From contig JAFEDW010000034.1 in the NCBI GenBank assembly GCA_018241455.1, forward strand, positions 1 to 12,640: a DNA stretch of 12,640 nt. Reading direction: 5' to 3'. Under the pieces are notes generated by a model. That model saw only the letters and a list, made by a program, of their open reading frames with translations, did not search any database and was not told the origin of the DNA. Within the stretch, counting starts at the first letter, position 1; every line of letters begins with the position of its first letter. The position numbers and the translations under genes were made by a program. The stretch is from Pseudomonadota bacterium. GTDB lineage: Bacteria; Pseudomonadota; Gammaproteobacteria; Steroidobacterales; Steroidobacteraceae. Positions 1-6,919 of the stretch are shown here, in pieces.

Positions 1-523
1 CGGCGCGCAGCGGCAGGTGCGTCGTCGCCAGCGCGACGCGCAGCCCGCCGGCGACCAGCAGCATGACCGGGAGCGGCACGCCGCACAGCGCGGCAAGGTA
101 TTCGGTGTGCCCGGTGAACGGGAGCCCGGCGTCATTGATGATGCTCTTTTGCACCGGGGCGGTCACCAGCGCCGCGAACTCGCCGCCGCGGCAGCCCTCG
201 ACGGCACGCTCGATGAGCCGCAACACCCACGGCGCATTGCATGTGTCGAGCCTTCCGGCCACGGCCGGACGTGCCAGCGGCAGGTGCAGCACCGTGAGCT
301 CGCCGGCGGCACGCGTCGGCGCCTGCCCCGGCTGGTACTCGCGCAGCAGGCAATCGAGCCGCAGCAGGCGCGCGCGCTCCTGCAGCAGCGCGCGATCGGC
401 CAGGCAGACGAGCGGGTAAGGGCGCGCGGACTGCGCGATGTCGAGGCACAGGTCGGGCCCGATGCCGGCGCTCTCGCCGCAGGTCAGCGCGATGGCCGCG
501 GCTGCATCAGGAGCGGCGTTCAC
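1..523 (-). CDS. pdxA: 4-hydroxythreonine-4-phosphate dehydrogenase PdxA (3' end outside window)
   Basis: PdxA oxidises and decarboxylates 4-phosphooxy-L-threonine in the DXP-dependent pathway to pyridoxal phosphate, in the cytosol. I translated the reverse strand by hand. The 174 visible residues include the N-terminal TCGESAGIGPDL segment (about 14-25), TAPVQKSIINDAG (121-133), FTGHTEYLA (136-144) and LRVALATTHLPLR (161-173). By alignment with E. coli PdxA, H139 and T140 match the substrate-binding pair H136/T137, and H169 matches the metal ligand H166. About half the usual length of roughly 330 residues is visible; the rest lies left of the window. The start is GTG at 523: the frame is closed upstream by the surA stop at 557-559, and no other ATG, GTG or TTG lies in the 33 bases between. 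No strong ribosome binding site is seen, so coupling to surA is likely. The position after surA matches the common lptD-surA-pdxA order. Confidence 0.95.
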   Translation of the reverse strand, partial: MNAAPDAAAAIALTCGESAGIGPDLCLDIAQSARPYPLVCLADRALLQERARLLRLDCLLREYQPGQAPTRAAGELTVLHLPLARPAVAGRLDTCNAPWVLRLIERAVEGCRGGEFAALVTAPVQKSIINDAGLPFTGHTEYLAALCGVPLPVMLLVAGGLRVALATTHLPLRA

Positions 524-556
524 GGCTGCGACTGGCCTTCGGGGACGCCCGTTCGC

Positions 557-1882
557 TCAGGGCCGCAGTTCGACGTAGGCCTCGTCGCGCAGCTGCTGCA
601 GCCAGACATCGGTGGCCTCGTCGACGCGGCTCTCGCGCAGCTGCGCGTAGGCCTGTTCGCGCTCCGCGGTCGCGGTGTTGTCGAAGTCGCGACGGCCGAG
701 CACCTGCACGATGTGCCAGCCGAACTGCGTCTTGAACGGCTCGCTGATCTCGTTGTCCTTGAGCGCTTCGGCCTGCCGCGCGAATTCGGGCACGAAGCTG
801 TCGAGCGTCGTCCAGCCGAGGTCGCCCCCGTCGACGGCCGAGCCCGGATCGGCCGAGCTGGTCTTGGCGAGCACGGCGAAGTCCGCGGTGCCGGCCAGGA
901 TCTGTGCGCGCATCGTGGCGAGCTTTTGCTGCACGGTGGCGTCGTCTTCCACTTCGCTGGTCTTCAGCAGGATGTGTCGCAGGTGCGTCTGCCTGATGAT
1001 CTGCTTGGCGGTGGAGGCGCGCACATCGTTGAGCTTGACCAGGTGGAAGCCGCTGCCGGTCTGCAGGATGTCGCTGACCTCGCCGGGCTTCATGCGCGGC
1101 ACCACGTCGGCGAGGAAAGTCGGCAGCGCGGGACCCTTGAGCCAGCCGAGCGCGCCGCCCTCGAGGGCCGTCTGGCTGTCGGAATAGGTGATCGCCAGCT
1201 GGTTGAACGGTTCGCCCTTCGCGGCGCGCGCGGCAACTTCTTCGGCCTTCTGCCGCGCCGCGGCCAGCTGCTTCGGCGTCGCATCCTGTGCGACGGCAAT
1301 CAGGATGTGCGACACGTTGTATTCGCTGTTCGAATTGCCGGTGTTCTTCTGCCGCTCCATGTACTGGTCGAGTTCGCGCGGCGAGATGTTGATGCGCTGG
1401 ACGACGTCGCGGTTGCGCAGCACCTGGCGCTGGATCTCGCGCCGCAGGTTCTTGCGGTAGTCGGCGTACACCAGGCCTTCGGAAGCGAGCTTCTCCGGCA
1501 GCTGGTCGAAGCTGACCTTGTTGCGGTTGGCGATGTCCTGCAGCGCCGCATTGACCTGCTCGTCGGAGACCACGATGCCGGCGCGTTCGGCGTGCTGCGC
1601 CTGCACTTCCTCGAGCACCAGCCGTTCGAGCACCTGGTCGCGGATCACCGAAGGCGCGGGCAGCTGCACGTTCTGCGACTGCAGGCGCTGCGTGACCTCC
1701 GCGACCTGCGCGTTGAGTTCGCTCTCGAGCACGACGCCGTCATTGACGACCGCGACCACGCGATCGAGCGGCGTGCCGTGGCTGGTCTTGGCGCGCGGCA
1801 GCGCATCATCGGCCGCCGCGGCGGTAAGCGTACCCGTGGCCAGCGCCAGCAGCAGCAGGCCGGGAAAAATGCGCAAAGTCAT
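557..1882 (-). CDS. surA: Periplasmic chaperone and peptidyl-prolyl isomerase SurA
   Basis: SurA escorts unfolded outer-membrane proteins, LptD among them, across the periplasm to the BAM complex. The 441-residue product (E. coli SurA is 428) begins MTLRIFPG, with a hydrophobic signal segment to about residue 24 (AAAADD likely spans the cleavage site). An N-terminal chaperone domain covers about 38-180 (DRVVAVVNDGVVLESEL near 40-56). The first parvulin domain is about 187-286 (SHILI, GGALGWLKG, GFHLVKL). The second is about 299-397 (RHILLK, GGDLGW, FGWHIVQVLGRR), and a C-terminal helix follows. The reading frame stays open far upstream, inside lptD, but the signal peptide and family fit place the start at ATG 1882. 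That ATG overlaps the lptD stop as ATGA (1879-1882), so translation is probably coupled. pdxA follows 33 bases downstream in the same frame. Confidence 0.97.
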   Translation of the reverse strand: MTLRIFPGLLLLALATGTLTAAAADDALPRAKTSHGTPLDRVVAVVNDGVVLESELNAQVAEVTQRLQSQNVQLPAPSVIRDQVLERLVLEEVQAQHAERAGIVVSDEQVNAALQDIANRNKVSFDQLPEKLASEGLVYADYRKNLRREIQRQVLRNRDVVQRINISPRELDQYMERQKNTGNSNSEYNVSHILIAVAQDATPKQLAAARQKAEEVAARAAKGEPFNQLAITYSDSQTALEGGALGWLKGPALPTFLADVVPRMKPGEVSDILQTGSGFHLVKLNDVRASTAKQIIRQTHLRHILLKTSEVEDDATVQQKLATMRAQILAGTADFAVLAKTSSADPGSAVDGGDLGWTTLDSFVPEFARQAEALKDNEISEPFKTQFGWHIVQVLGRRDFDNTATAEREQAYAQLRESRVDEATDVWLQQLRDEAYVELRP

Positions 1883-4095
1883 TGTGGGGAGTATCCCTGA
1901 ATCGACCCTTGCAGGAAAGAGTCGGCACTGGATCCGACACTGGAAAGTCCCTTGAGTTCCAACTGCAGGTACCAGCCGGTATCGCGCCTCTGCGCCGCGT
2001 TGAGCTGCGGATCGTGGCTGGTGACCGAATCGCGGAACACGAGGCGCAGCCCCCAGCAACTGGCCCGATACTGCAGGCCGGCGAATGTCTCGATCGGTTG
2101 CCGGTCGAGGAATGAATACACGCGACGACCGTACAGGTCCCAGTGCCGGCCCACCGGCCACGCGGCCGAGACGTCGGCCTGTTCGACGCTGCCGCGCGTG
2201 TAGCGATAGCCGAGGTTCAGCACCCGGTTGCCGGCGGGCAGGTATTGCAGCGCGAGCAGCGATTTCCCGGTGTGCGAGTCGGCCGGATCCCAGGCGACGT
2301 CGTAGTGCAGGTTCCAGTTGCGGTAGGCGGTCAGGTCGATGTTGGCGAGCAGGTCGGAGCGGCGGCGCGTATCGGCGGTTTCCCCCGGCAGTGTTACGCG
2401 TGGTTGCGAGAAATGCAGCGTCTGGCCGAGCGTCGCGCTCAGCGTCTGCTGGCCGGTGCTCGCCTCGAGCAGGCGCGTCGTGACGCCGAGCGTCAGGTTG
2501 TTCGCGTCGCCGATGCGATCGTATCCTGAGTATCGATTGGCCTGGAACAGCGAGACGAAGTTCGGATCGGGCAGCGCCGAGTCGAACACCGGCAGCATGC
2601 TCTGGTCGCGGTACGGAATGTAGACGTAGTTGATGCGTGGCTCGAGCGTCACCAGTCGCGCATCGTTCCTGCCGGCCGTGCGCTCGAGCTGCACGGCGCT
2701 GTCGAAGGTGAGGATCGGCAGGCTGCGGCTCGGCGTGGCATCGGTGGTCGGCGCGTCGTCGAGCCGGTAGGCGGTGAAATCCCAGGCCGCGCGTGGCCGC
2801 AGGTAGAAACCCGGCTGCGTATAGTCGAAGCCCACGGCCGGCTGCACGCGGCCGCGCCAACCGGTCGTGCCGCTGGCGCGGTGAAAGTCGGTCAGCTCGG
2901 TGTCGAGTGCGCTGCCGAGGCCTGAACTGCCCTGCCAGTGCGCGTTGGCCGTGAGCCGCGGCAGCTCGGCATACGGTTGGTCGGCGCTCGCCAGCTGATC
3001 ATCGAGCGTCTGGAATTTCAGCAGTTGCGCGCCGAGCTGCCAGGTGTCGCCGCGCGTGCCGATGCGAAAGTCGCGTGGCAGGAACGTCGTGCTGGTGGCC
3101 TGCGGGCCGTCGCCGAAATCCTCGAAATAATGCGTGTCGCTGACATCCTGCGCGGCGAGCTGCGCGCGCCAGCCGTTGCCAAAATAGCTGGTCGCATTGA
3201 CGCGCAGCCAGTTGCGGTTCTGCCCGGTGACGCGGTCGTTCTGCAGGTAGTCATCGCGCAGCATGCCGTCGCCGGAATTGGTCAGCAGGCGGTATTCGCT
3301 GCCTACCCCTAAGCCACGGCGCGAGTAGAACGTCGGCGTCAGCGTCGCATCCTGGTTCGGGGCGATGTTCCAGTACCAGGGAATCGACAGCGTCGCGCCG
3401 CTGCGCGAAGAGCTGCCGAGCGTCGGGAACAGCAGGCCGGTCTGGCGGTCGCTGCTCAGCGGAAAGGAAATCCACGGCAGGTACAGGATCGGCACGCCCT
3501 TGAACACGACGCTGGTGCTGTGGCCGACGCCGCGCTTGCTGCGCGTGTCGAGCGTGATCTGGCGTGCGCGCAGTTCCCAGTCGGCCTGCCCCTTGGGGCA
3601 GGTGGTGTAGGTGACGTGCTCGAGCACGACGATGTTCGGCCGCGTCGTCGCGATGCTCGCCGCCTCGCCGCGCCCCGGATGCTGCAGCAATTCGAACTGG
3701 GCGTCGGTGAACAGCGCGCCGGCGTTGCCGTAGCTGCCGGCCTTGCCGGTGACGCGCAGCGACGGGTCCTCGTAGCGCACGCTGCCGGCGAGCTTGAGAT
3801 CCTGCGTCAACGCGTTGTACGTGAGCCGGTCGCAGTGCATCTGGCGGCCGCCGATGTCGACGCTGACATCGCCGCTGAGTTCGGTATCGCCGTTGGCCGC
3901 GACGTCGATGTGGCAGCTCGACCAGTGGATCGCGCCGTCGCTGATCGACGGCAGCGGCGGTGGCGGCGTGTCGGCCGCCGTTGCCGGCGGACAAGGCAGC
4001 TCCTGGCCGCGCGCGGCGGCCGCGCAAGCCAGCGACAGCAGCGTGAGATGCAGGCGCAGCCGGTGGGGCGGGAGGGCAATCATGAGCGCGGCCAT
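1879..4095 (-). CDS. lptD: LPS-assembly outer-membrane protein LptD
   Basis: LptD is the beta-barrel of the LptD-LptE translocon that inserts lipopolysaccharide into the outer leaflet. The 738-residue product has a signal peptide (charged HRLR, then a hydrophobic run ending ACAAAARG near 30) and a periplasmic OstA-like domain (about 55-200: GDTELSGDVSVDIGG, YTTCPKGQADWELRA). The barrel follows; its entry has the family hallmarks GVPILYLPWISFPL and YWNIAPNQDATLTP. Cysteines of the mature protein are C35, C61, C88, C166 and a single C-terminal C680 (in YRASCWGL), where E. coli has two adjacent cysteines. The C-terminus ends in IQGYSPQ. The start is either ATG 4095 or ATG 4083 (MIALPP); both leave a good signal peptide and neither has a clear ribosome binding site. 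The stop overlaps the surA start as ATGA. The gene diverges from amgK, as in Pseudomonas. Confidence 0.96.
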   Translation of the reverse strand: MAALMIALPPHRLRLHLTLLSLACAAAARGQELPCPPATAADTPPPPLPSISDGAIHWSSCHIDVAANGDTELSGDVSVDIGGRQMHCDRLTYNALTQDLKLAGSVRYEDPSLRVTGKAGSYGNAGALFTDAQFELLQHPGRGEAASIATTRPNIVVLEHVTYTTCPKGQADWELRARQITLDTRSKRGVGHSTSVVFKGVPILYLPWISFPLSSDRQTGLLFPTLGSSSRSGATLSIPWYWNIAPNQDATLTPTFYSRRGLGVGSEYRLLTNSGDGMLRDDYLQNDRVTGQNRNWLRVNATSYFGNGWRAQLAAQDVSDTHYFEDFGDGPQATSTTFLPRDFRIGTRGDTWQLGAQLLKFQTLDDQLASADQPYAELPRLTANAHWQGSSGLGSALDTELTDFHRASGTTGWRGRVQPAVGFDYTQPGFYLRPRAAWDFTAYRLDDAPTTDATPSRSLPILTFDSAVQLERTAGRNDARLVTLEPRINYVYIPYRDQSMLPVFDSALPDPNFVSLFQANRYSGYDRIGDANNLTLGVTTRLLEASTGQQTLSATLGQTLHFSQPRVTLPGETADTRRRSDLLANIDLTAYRNWNLHYDVAWDPADSHTGKSLLALQYLPAGNRVLNLGYRYTRGSVEQADVSAAWPVGRHWDLYGRRVYSFLDRQPIETFAGLQYRASCWGLRLVFRDSVTSHDPQLNAAQRRDTGWYLQLELKGLSSVGSSADSFLQGSIQGYSPQ

Positions 4096-4103
4096 TATAA
4101 TGG
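4092..4103. promoter_or_regulatory. Palindromic TATAAT box between lptD and amgK
   Basis: The 12-base sequence CCATTATAATGG is its own reverse complement and stands out as AT-rich in very GC-rich surroundings. It contains the exact sigma-70 -10 hexamer TATAAT on both strands: plus at 4096-4101, minus at 4099-4094. Used rightward, it would start transcription near 4108 and give amgK a leader of about 59 bases. Used leftward, transcription would start near 4087, inside the first possible lptD codons, so only the ATG at 4083 could be used, almost leaderless. I see no good -35 hexamer at 16-18 bases on either side. That it works as a promoter in one or both directions is inference. Confidence 0.45.
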
Positions 4104-4150
4104 GCGCGGTATGTACTGGCCCCAGCCAATCCCGGCCCGGCGGTCTTGAC

Positions 4151-4155
4151 GAGGG
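4151..4155 (+). promoter_or_regulatory. Ribosome binding site that sets the amgK start
   Basis: GAGGG lies 11 bases before ATG 4167 and is the only Shine-Dalgarno-like run near the amgK start. It lies downstream of the in-frame TTG at 4146, so it supports ATG 4167 rather than the TTG. The spacing is slightly long, so the call is moderate. Confidence 0.5.
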
Positions 4156-4166
4156 ACAAGCCGCCG

Positions 4167-5207
4167 ATGGCCGACGCGAGAATTGTGCTGATTCGTGACT
4201 GGCTGGCCAGCGAACTGGGCTGGCCGCGCGATTGCCGGCTCGAGCCCGCCTCGGCCGATGCCAGCTTCCGGCGTTACTTCCGCGTCTGGCAGGCCTCGGG
4301 CTCGACCCGCGTCATCATGGATGCACCGCCGGGCAAGGAAGACATCAGGCCTTACGTGCACGTGACGCGGCTGCTGCAGGCCTGCGGCGTGCACGTGCCC
4401 GAAATCGAGGCGGCCGACAGCACGCGCGGCCTGCTGCTGCTCGAGGACCTGGGTTCGACGCACATGCTCGCGCGGCTGCGCGGCGGCGGCGACGTCGAGC
4501 AGCTGTATGGCGAGGCGTTGGCGGCGCTGGCGCAGATCCAGCTGCGGGGCGGCGCCGGCGCTCGCGAACTGGAGCCGTATACGGCTGAGGCACTGCAGCG
4601 AGAGATGCGCCTGCTGCCCGACTGGTTCTGCGCGCGCCACCTGCAGCAGCCGGTCGACGCCGCGGGCGCGGCGCTGCTGGAGCAGACCTTCGGCTTCCTG
4701 GCACGCGAGCTGCTGGCGCAGCCCACGGTGCTCGTGCATCGCGACTACCATTCGCGCAACCTCATGGTCACGGCGGGGCGCAATCCCGGCATCATCGATT
4801 TCCAGGACGCGGTGGCCGGGCCTATCGGCTACGACCTGGTATCGCTGCTCGAGGATTGCTACATCGCCTGGCCGCGCGAGCGCGTGCTCGGCTGGCTCGA
4901 GAATCATCGCCTGCAGCTGCACGCCGCGGGCGCCGCCGTCGGCGCCGATCGCGGCGAGTTCCTGCGCTGGTTCGACCTCGCGGGGCTCCAGCGTCACATC
5001 AAGGTGCTCGGCATCTTCGCGCGGTTGTGGTACCGCGACGGCAAGAGCGGCTATCTCGCCGATCTGCCGCTGACGCTCGAGTACGTGCGCGACACCGCGG
5101 CGCGCTACGCGGAGCTCGCGGAGTTCAGCGCCTGGGTCGAGCGCGCGCTGGCGCCGCGCCTGGCCGCCGCCAATGCGCGCGCACTCGCCACGGCGGTGAG
5201 CGCTTGA
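4167..5207 (+). CDS. amgK: N-acetylmuramate/N-acetylglucosamine anomeric kinase AmgK
   Basis: AmgK phosphorylates MurNAc (and GlcNAc) at the anomeric carbon to give the 1-phosphate, the first step of the cell-wall recycling route that bypasses de novo UDP-MurNAc synthesis and hence the fosfomycin-sensitive step. The 346-residue product has the aminoglycoside-phosphotransferase fold: DASFRRYFRVW (31-41) in the nucleotide-binding lobe, LLLLEDLG (89-96) at the hinge, the catalytic loop HRDYHSRN (191-198, D193 as base) and the metal-binding IIDFQDA (209-215, D211). Length and motifs match AmgK of Pseudomonas (about 340 residues). Calling it AmgK rather than a generic phosphotransferase rests on the overlapping murU gene and the divergent lptD neighbour. 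ATG 4167 is preferred over an in-frame TTG at 4146 because of GAGGG at 4151. It is the first gene of the amgK-murU-lipA-lipB run. Confidence 0.92.
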   Translation: MADARIVLIRDWLASELGWPRDCRLEPASADASFRRYFRVWQASGSTRVIMDAPPGKEDIRPYVHVTRLLQACGVHVPEIEAADSTRGLLLLEDLGSTHMLARLRGGGDVEQLYGEALAALAQIQLRGGAGARELEPYTAEALQREMRLLPDWFCARHLQQPVDAAGAALLEQTFGFLARELLAQPTVLVHRDYHSRNLMVTAGRNPGIIDFQDAVAGPIGYDLVSLLEDCYIAWPRERVLGWLENHRLQLHAAGAAVGADRGEFLRWFDLAGLQRHIKVLGIFARLWYRDGKSGYLADLPLTLEYVRDTAARYAELAEFSAWVERALAPRLAAANARALATAVSA

Positions 5208-5872
5208 GGGCCATGGTGCTCGCGGCCGGGCGCGGCGAGCGCCTGCGTCCGCTGACCGATGACACGCCGAAGCCACTGCTGGCCGTGCGCGGCAAGCCGC
5301 TGATCGTGTGGCACCTCGAGGCGCTCGCGCGCGCCGGCGTTCGCGATGCGGTGATCAACGTGTCGTGGCGCGGCGCGCAGCTGCGCAGAGCGCTCGGTGA
5401 CGGCGGGCAGTTCGGCCTGCGCATCCACTACAGCGATGAGAGCGCGCTGGCGCTCGAGGTCGGCGGCGGCATCTTCAACGCGCTGCCACTGCTCGGCGCC
5501 GGGCCGTTCCTGGTCGTCAATGGCGACACCTTTACGGACATCGACTTCGCGCGGCTGCGTATCGGTGCGGATGCCTTGGCTCACCTGGTGCTGGTGCCGA
5601 ATCCGGACCATCACCCGCAGGGCGACTTCGCGCTGCGCGACGGCGCCGTCGCGGCGACTGGCGAGCCGCGCCTGACCTACGCCGGCATCGGCGTGTTTCG
5701 CCCCGAGTTGTTCGCGAACTGCACTCCCGGACGATTCCCGCTGTTGCCGCTGCTGCAGGCGGCGATTGCGCAGCGCCGGCTGAGCGGCGAACGCCATGAC
5801 GGCGCCTGGACCGACGTCGGCACGGCGGCGCGCCTTGCGGCATTGAATGCTTTGCCGCACGATGGCGGGTGA
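5204..5872 (+). CDS. murU: N-acetylmuramate alpha-1-phosphate uridylyltransferase MurU
   Basis: MurU transfers UMP from UTP to MurNAc-1-phosphate to make UDP-MurNAc, completing the recycling step begun by AmgK. The 222-residue product (about the length of Pseudomonas putida MurU) is a nucleotidyltransferase with the signature LAAGRGERLRPLT (6-18), TPKPLL (21-26), EVGGGIF (85-91), VNGD (105-108) with a metal-binding Asp, and WTDVGT (202-207). TTG 5204 is chosen as start because it gives MRAMVLAAG, matching the family's usual MKAMILAAG; it overlaps the amgK stop as TTGA. ATG 5213, three codons later, is the alternative and would lose these residues. GGTGAG (5195-5200) and GAGGG (5206-5210) are possible but tightly spaced ribosome sites. 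The product is cytosolic and almost certainly cotranslated with amgK. Confidence 0.93.
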   Translation: MRAMVLAAGRGERLRPLTDDTPKPLLAVRGKPLIVWHLEALARAGVRDAVINVSWRGAQLRRALGDGGQFGLRIHYSDESALALEVGGGIFNALPLLGAGPFLVVNGDTFTDIDFARLRIGADALAHLVLVPNPDHHPQGDFALRDGAVAATGEPRLTYAGIGVFRPELFANCTPGRFPLLPLLQAAIAQRRLSGERHDGAWTDVGTAARLAALNALPHDGG

Positions 5873-5875
5873 ACC

Positions 5876-6919
5876 ATGGGCGAATTCAAGAGCATTCCGG
5901 TCGTCAGCGCGCCGCCACGGAGCGGGGAGAAATACCTGACGCCGCAGGGCTTCACCGCCATCAAGGACGGCGCGCGTGCGCGTGCCGGTGCGCCGGCGCG
6001 AGTGCCGGCCGGCAAGCCGCGCTGGCTGAAGGCGCCGCTCGCGGCCGGCGCCGGCTACGATGCGGTGCGCCGCACGGTGCGTGAACATCGGCTCGCGACC
6101 GTCTGCGAGGAAGCCAAGTGCCCGAACATCGGCGAATGCTGGAACGCCGGCACCGCGACGATCATGGTCATGGGCGCGGTCTGCACGCGTGCCTGCCGCT
6201 TCTGCTCGGTCGATACCGGCAACCCGCACGGCTGGCTCGACGCCGATGAGCCGGCCAACGTCGCCGCCAGCGTCGAACTGATGAAGCTGCGCTACGTGGT
6301 GCTGACTTCGGTGGACCGTGATGATCTGCCGGACGGTGGCGCCGCGCACTACGCCGCCTGCGTGCGCGCCATCAAGCAGCGCACGCCCGGCACGGCGGTC
6401 GAGGCGCTGACGCCCGATTTCCAGGGCGTGCTGCACGACGTGGAGCGCGTAATCGAATCCGGCGTCGACGTGTTCGCGCAGAACATCGAGACCGTGCGGC
6501 GCCTCACGCACCCGGTGCGCGATCCGCGCGCCGGCTACGAGCAGACGCTCGCGGTGCTGGCGCATGCGAAAGCACATCGTGCCGCAGTGCTGACCAAGAG
6601 CAGCCTGATGCTCGGGCTCGGCGAAACGGAACAGGAGATCGGCGAGTGCATGGATGACCTGCGCGCGGCCGGCGTCGACATCCTGACGCTGGGCCAGTAC
6701 CTGCGGCCCACCGTGCATCACCTGCCGGTCGAACGCTTCGTGACGCCGGAGGAATTCCTGCGCTACCGCGACTGGGCGCTCGACCGCGGGTTCCGCGAGT
6801 GCGTGTCGGGCCCGCTGGTGCGTTCCAGCTATCGGGCCGAGCAGGCGCTCGCGGGCAACAACGCCGGGCTCGGCGTCGCCGCGCACGCCGCGGCGCCGGC
6901 CGCCGCGCGCAGCCCGTGA
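5876..6919 (+). CDS. lipA: Lipoyl synthase LipA
   Basis: LipA is a radical-SAM enzyme that inserts two sulfurs at C6 and C8 of the octanoyl group carried on lipoyl domains of 2-oxoacid dehydrogenases and glycine cleavage H protein. In the 347-residue product, the auxiliary 4Fe-4S cluster cysteines are C77, C82 and C88 (CEEAKCPNIGEC), and the radical-SAM CX3CX2C motif is C103, C107 and C110 (CTRACRFC). VLTSVDRDDLPDGG, KSSLMLGLGET and LGQYLRPTVHHLPV are typical. RSSYRA (316-321) contains the conserved serine that ligates the auxiliary cluster. About 26 extra residues rich in Ala follow RSSYRA, and the N-terminal extension is also Ala/Pro-rich. The start ATG 5876 lies 3 bases after the murU stop; the stop overlaps the lipB GTG (GTGA). 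Finding lipA behind murU and before lipB is unusual. Confidence 0.97.
   Translation: MGEFKSIPVVSAPPRSGEKYLTPQGFTAIKDGARARAGAPARVPAGKPRWLKAPLAAGAGYDAVRRTVREHRLATVCEEAKCPNIGECWNAGTATIMVMGAVCTRACRFCSVDTGNPHGWLDADEPANVAASVELMKLRYVVLTSVDRDDLPDGGAAHYAACVRAIKQRTPGTAVEALTPDFQGVLHDVERVIESGVDVFAQNIETVRRLTHPVRDPRAGYEQTLAVLAHAKAHRAAVLTKSSLMLGLGETEQEIGECMDDLRAAGVDILTLGQYLRPTVHHLPVERFVTPEEFLRYRDWALDRGFRECVSGPLVRSSYRAEQALAGNNAGLGVAAHAAAPAAARSP

Noticed and set aside
147..149. Gln in the PdxA motif TAPVQK where E. coli has His (GPVHK)
   Set aside because: The change is not at the residues I can match to substrate (H139, T140) or metal (H169) binding, and I believe Gln occurs at this place in other PdxA proteins, so it is not evidence of lost function.
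17..1900. A 627-codon open frame on the plus strand opposite pdxA and surA
   Set aside because: It is antisense to two clear genes, its product is dominated by Arg, His, Gln and Ala without any recognisable domain, and long antisense frames are expected in DNA of this GC content.
1883..2860. Upstream extension of the surA frame by about 326 codons
   Set aside because: It runs inside lptD in another frame and gives an Arg-rich sequence; the SurA signal peptide begins at ATG 1882.
4146..4166. TTG at 4146 as the amgK start, and TTGACG there as a -35 box
   Set aside because: The Shine-Dalgarno-like GAGGG lies after this TTG and favours ATG 4167; no -10 hexamer is found 16-18 bases downstream of TTGACG.
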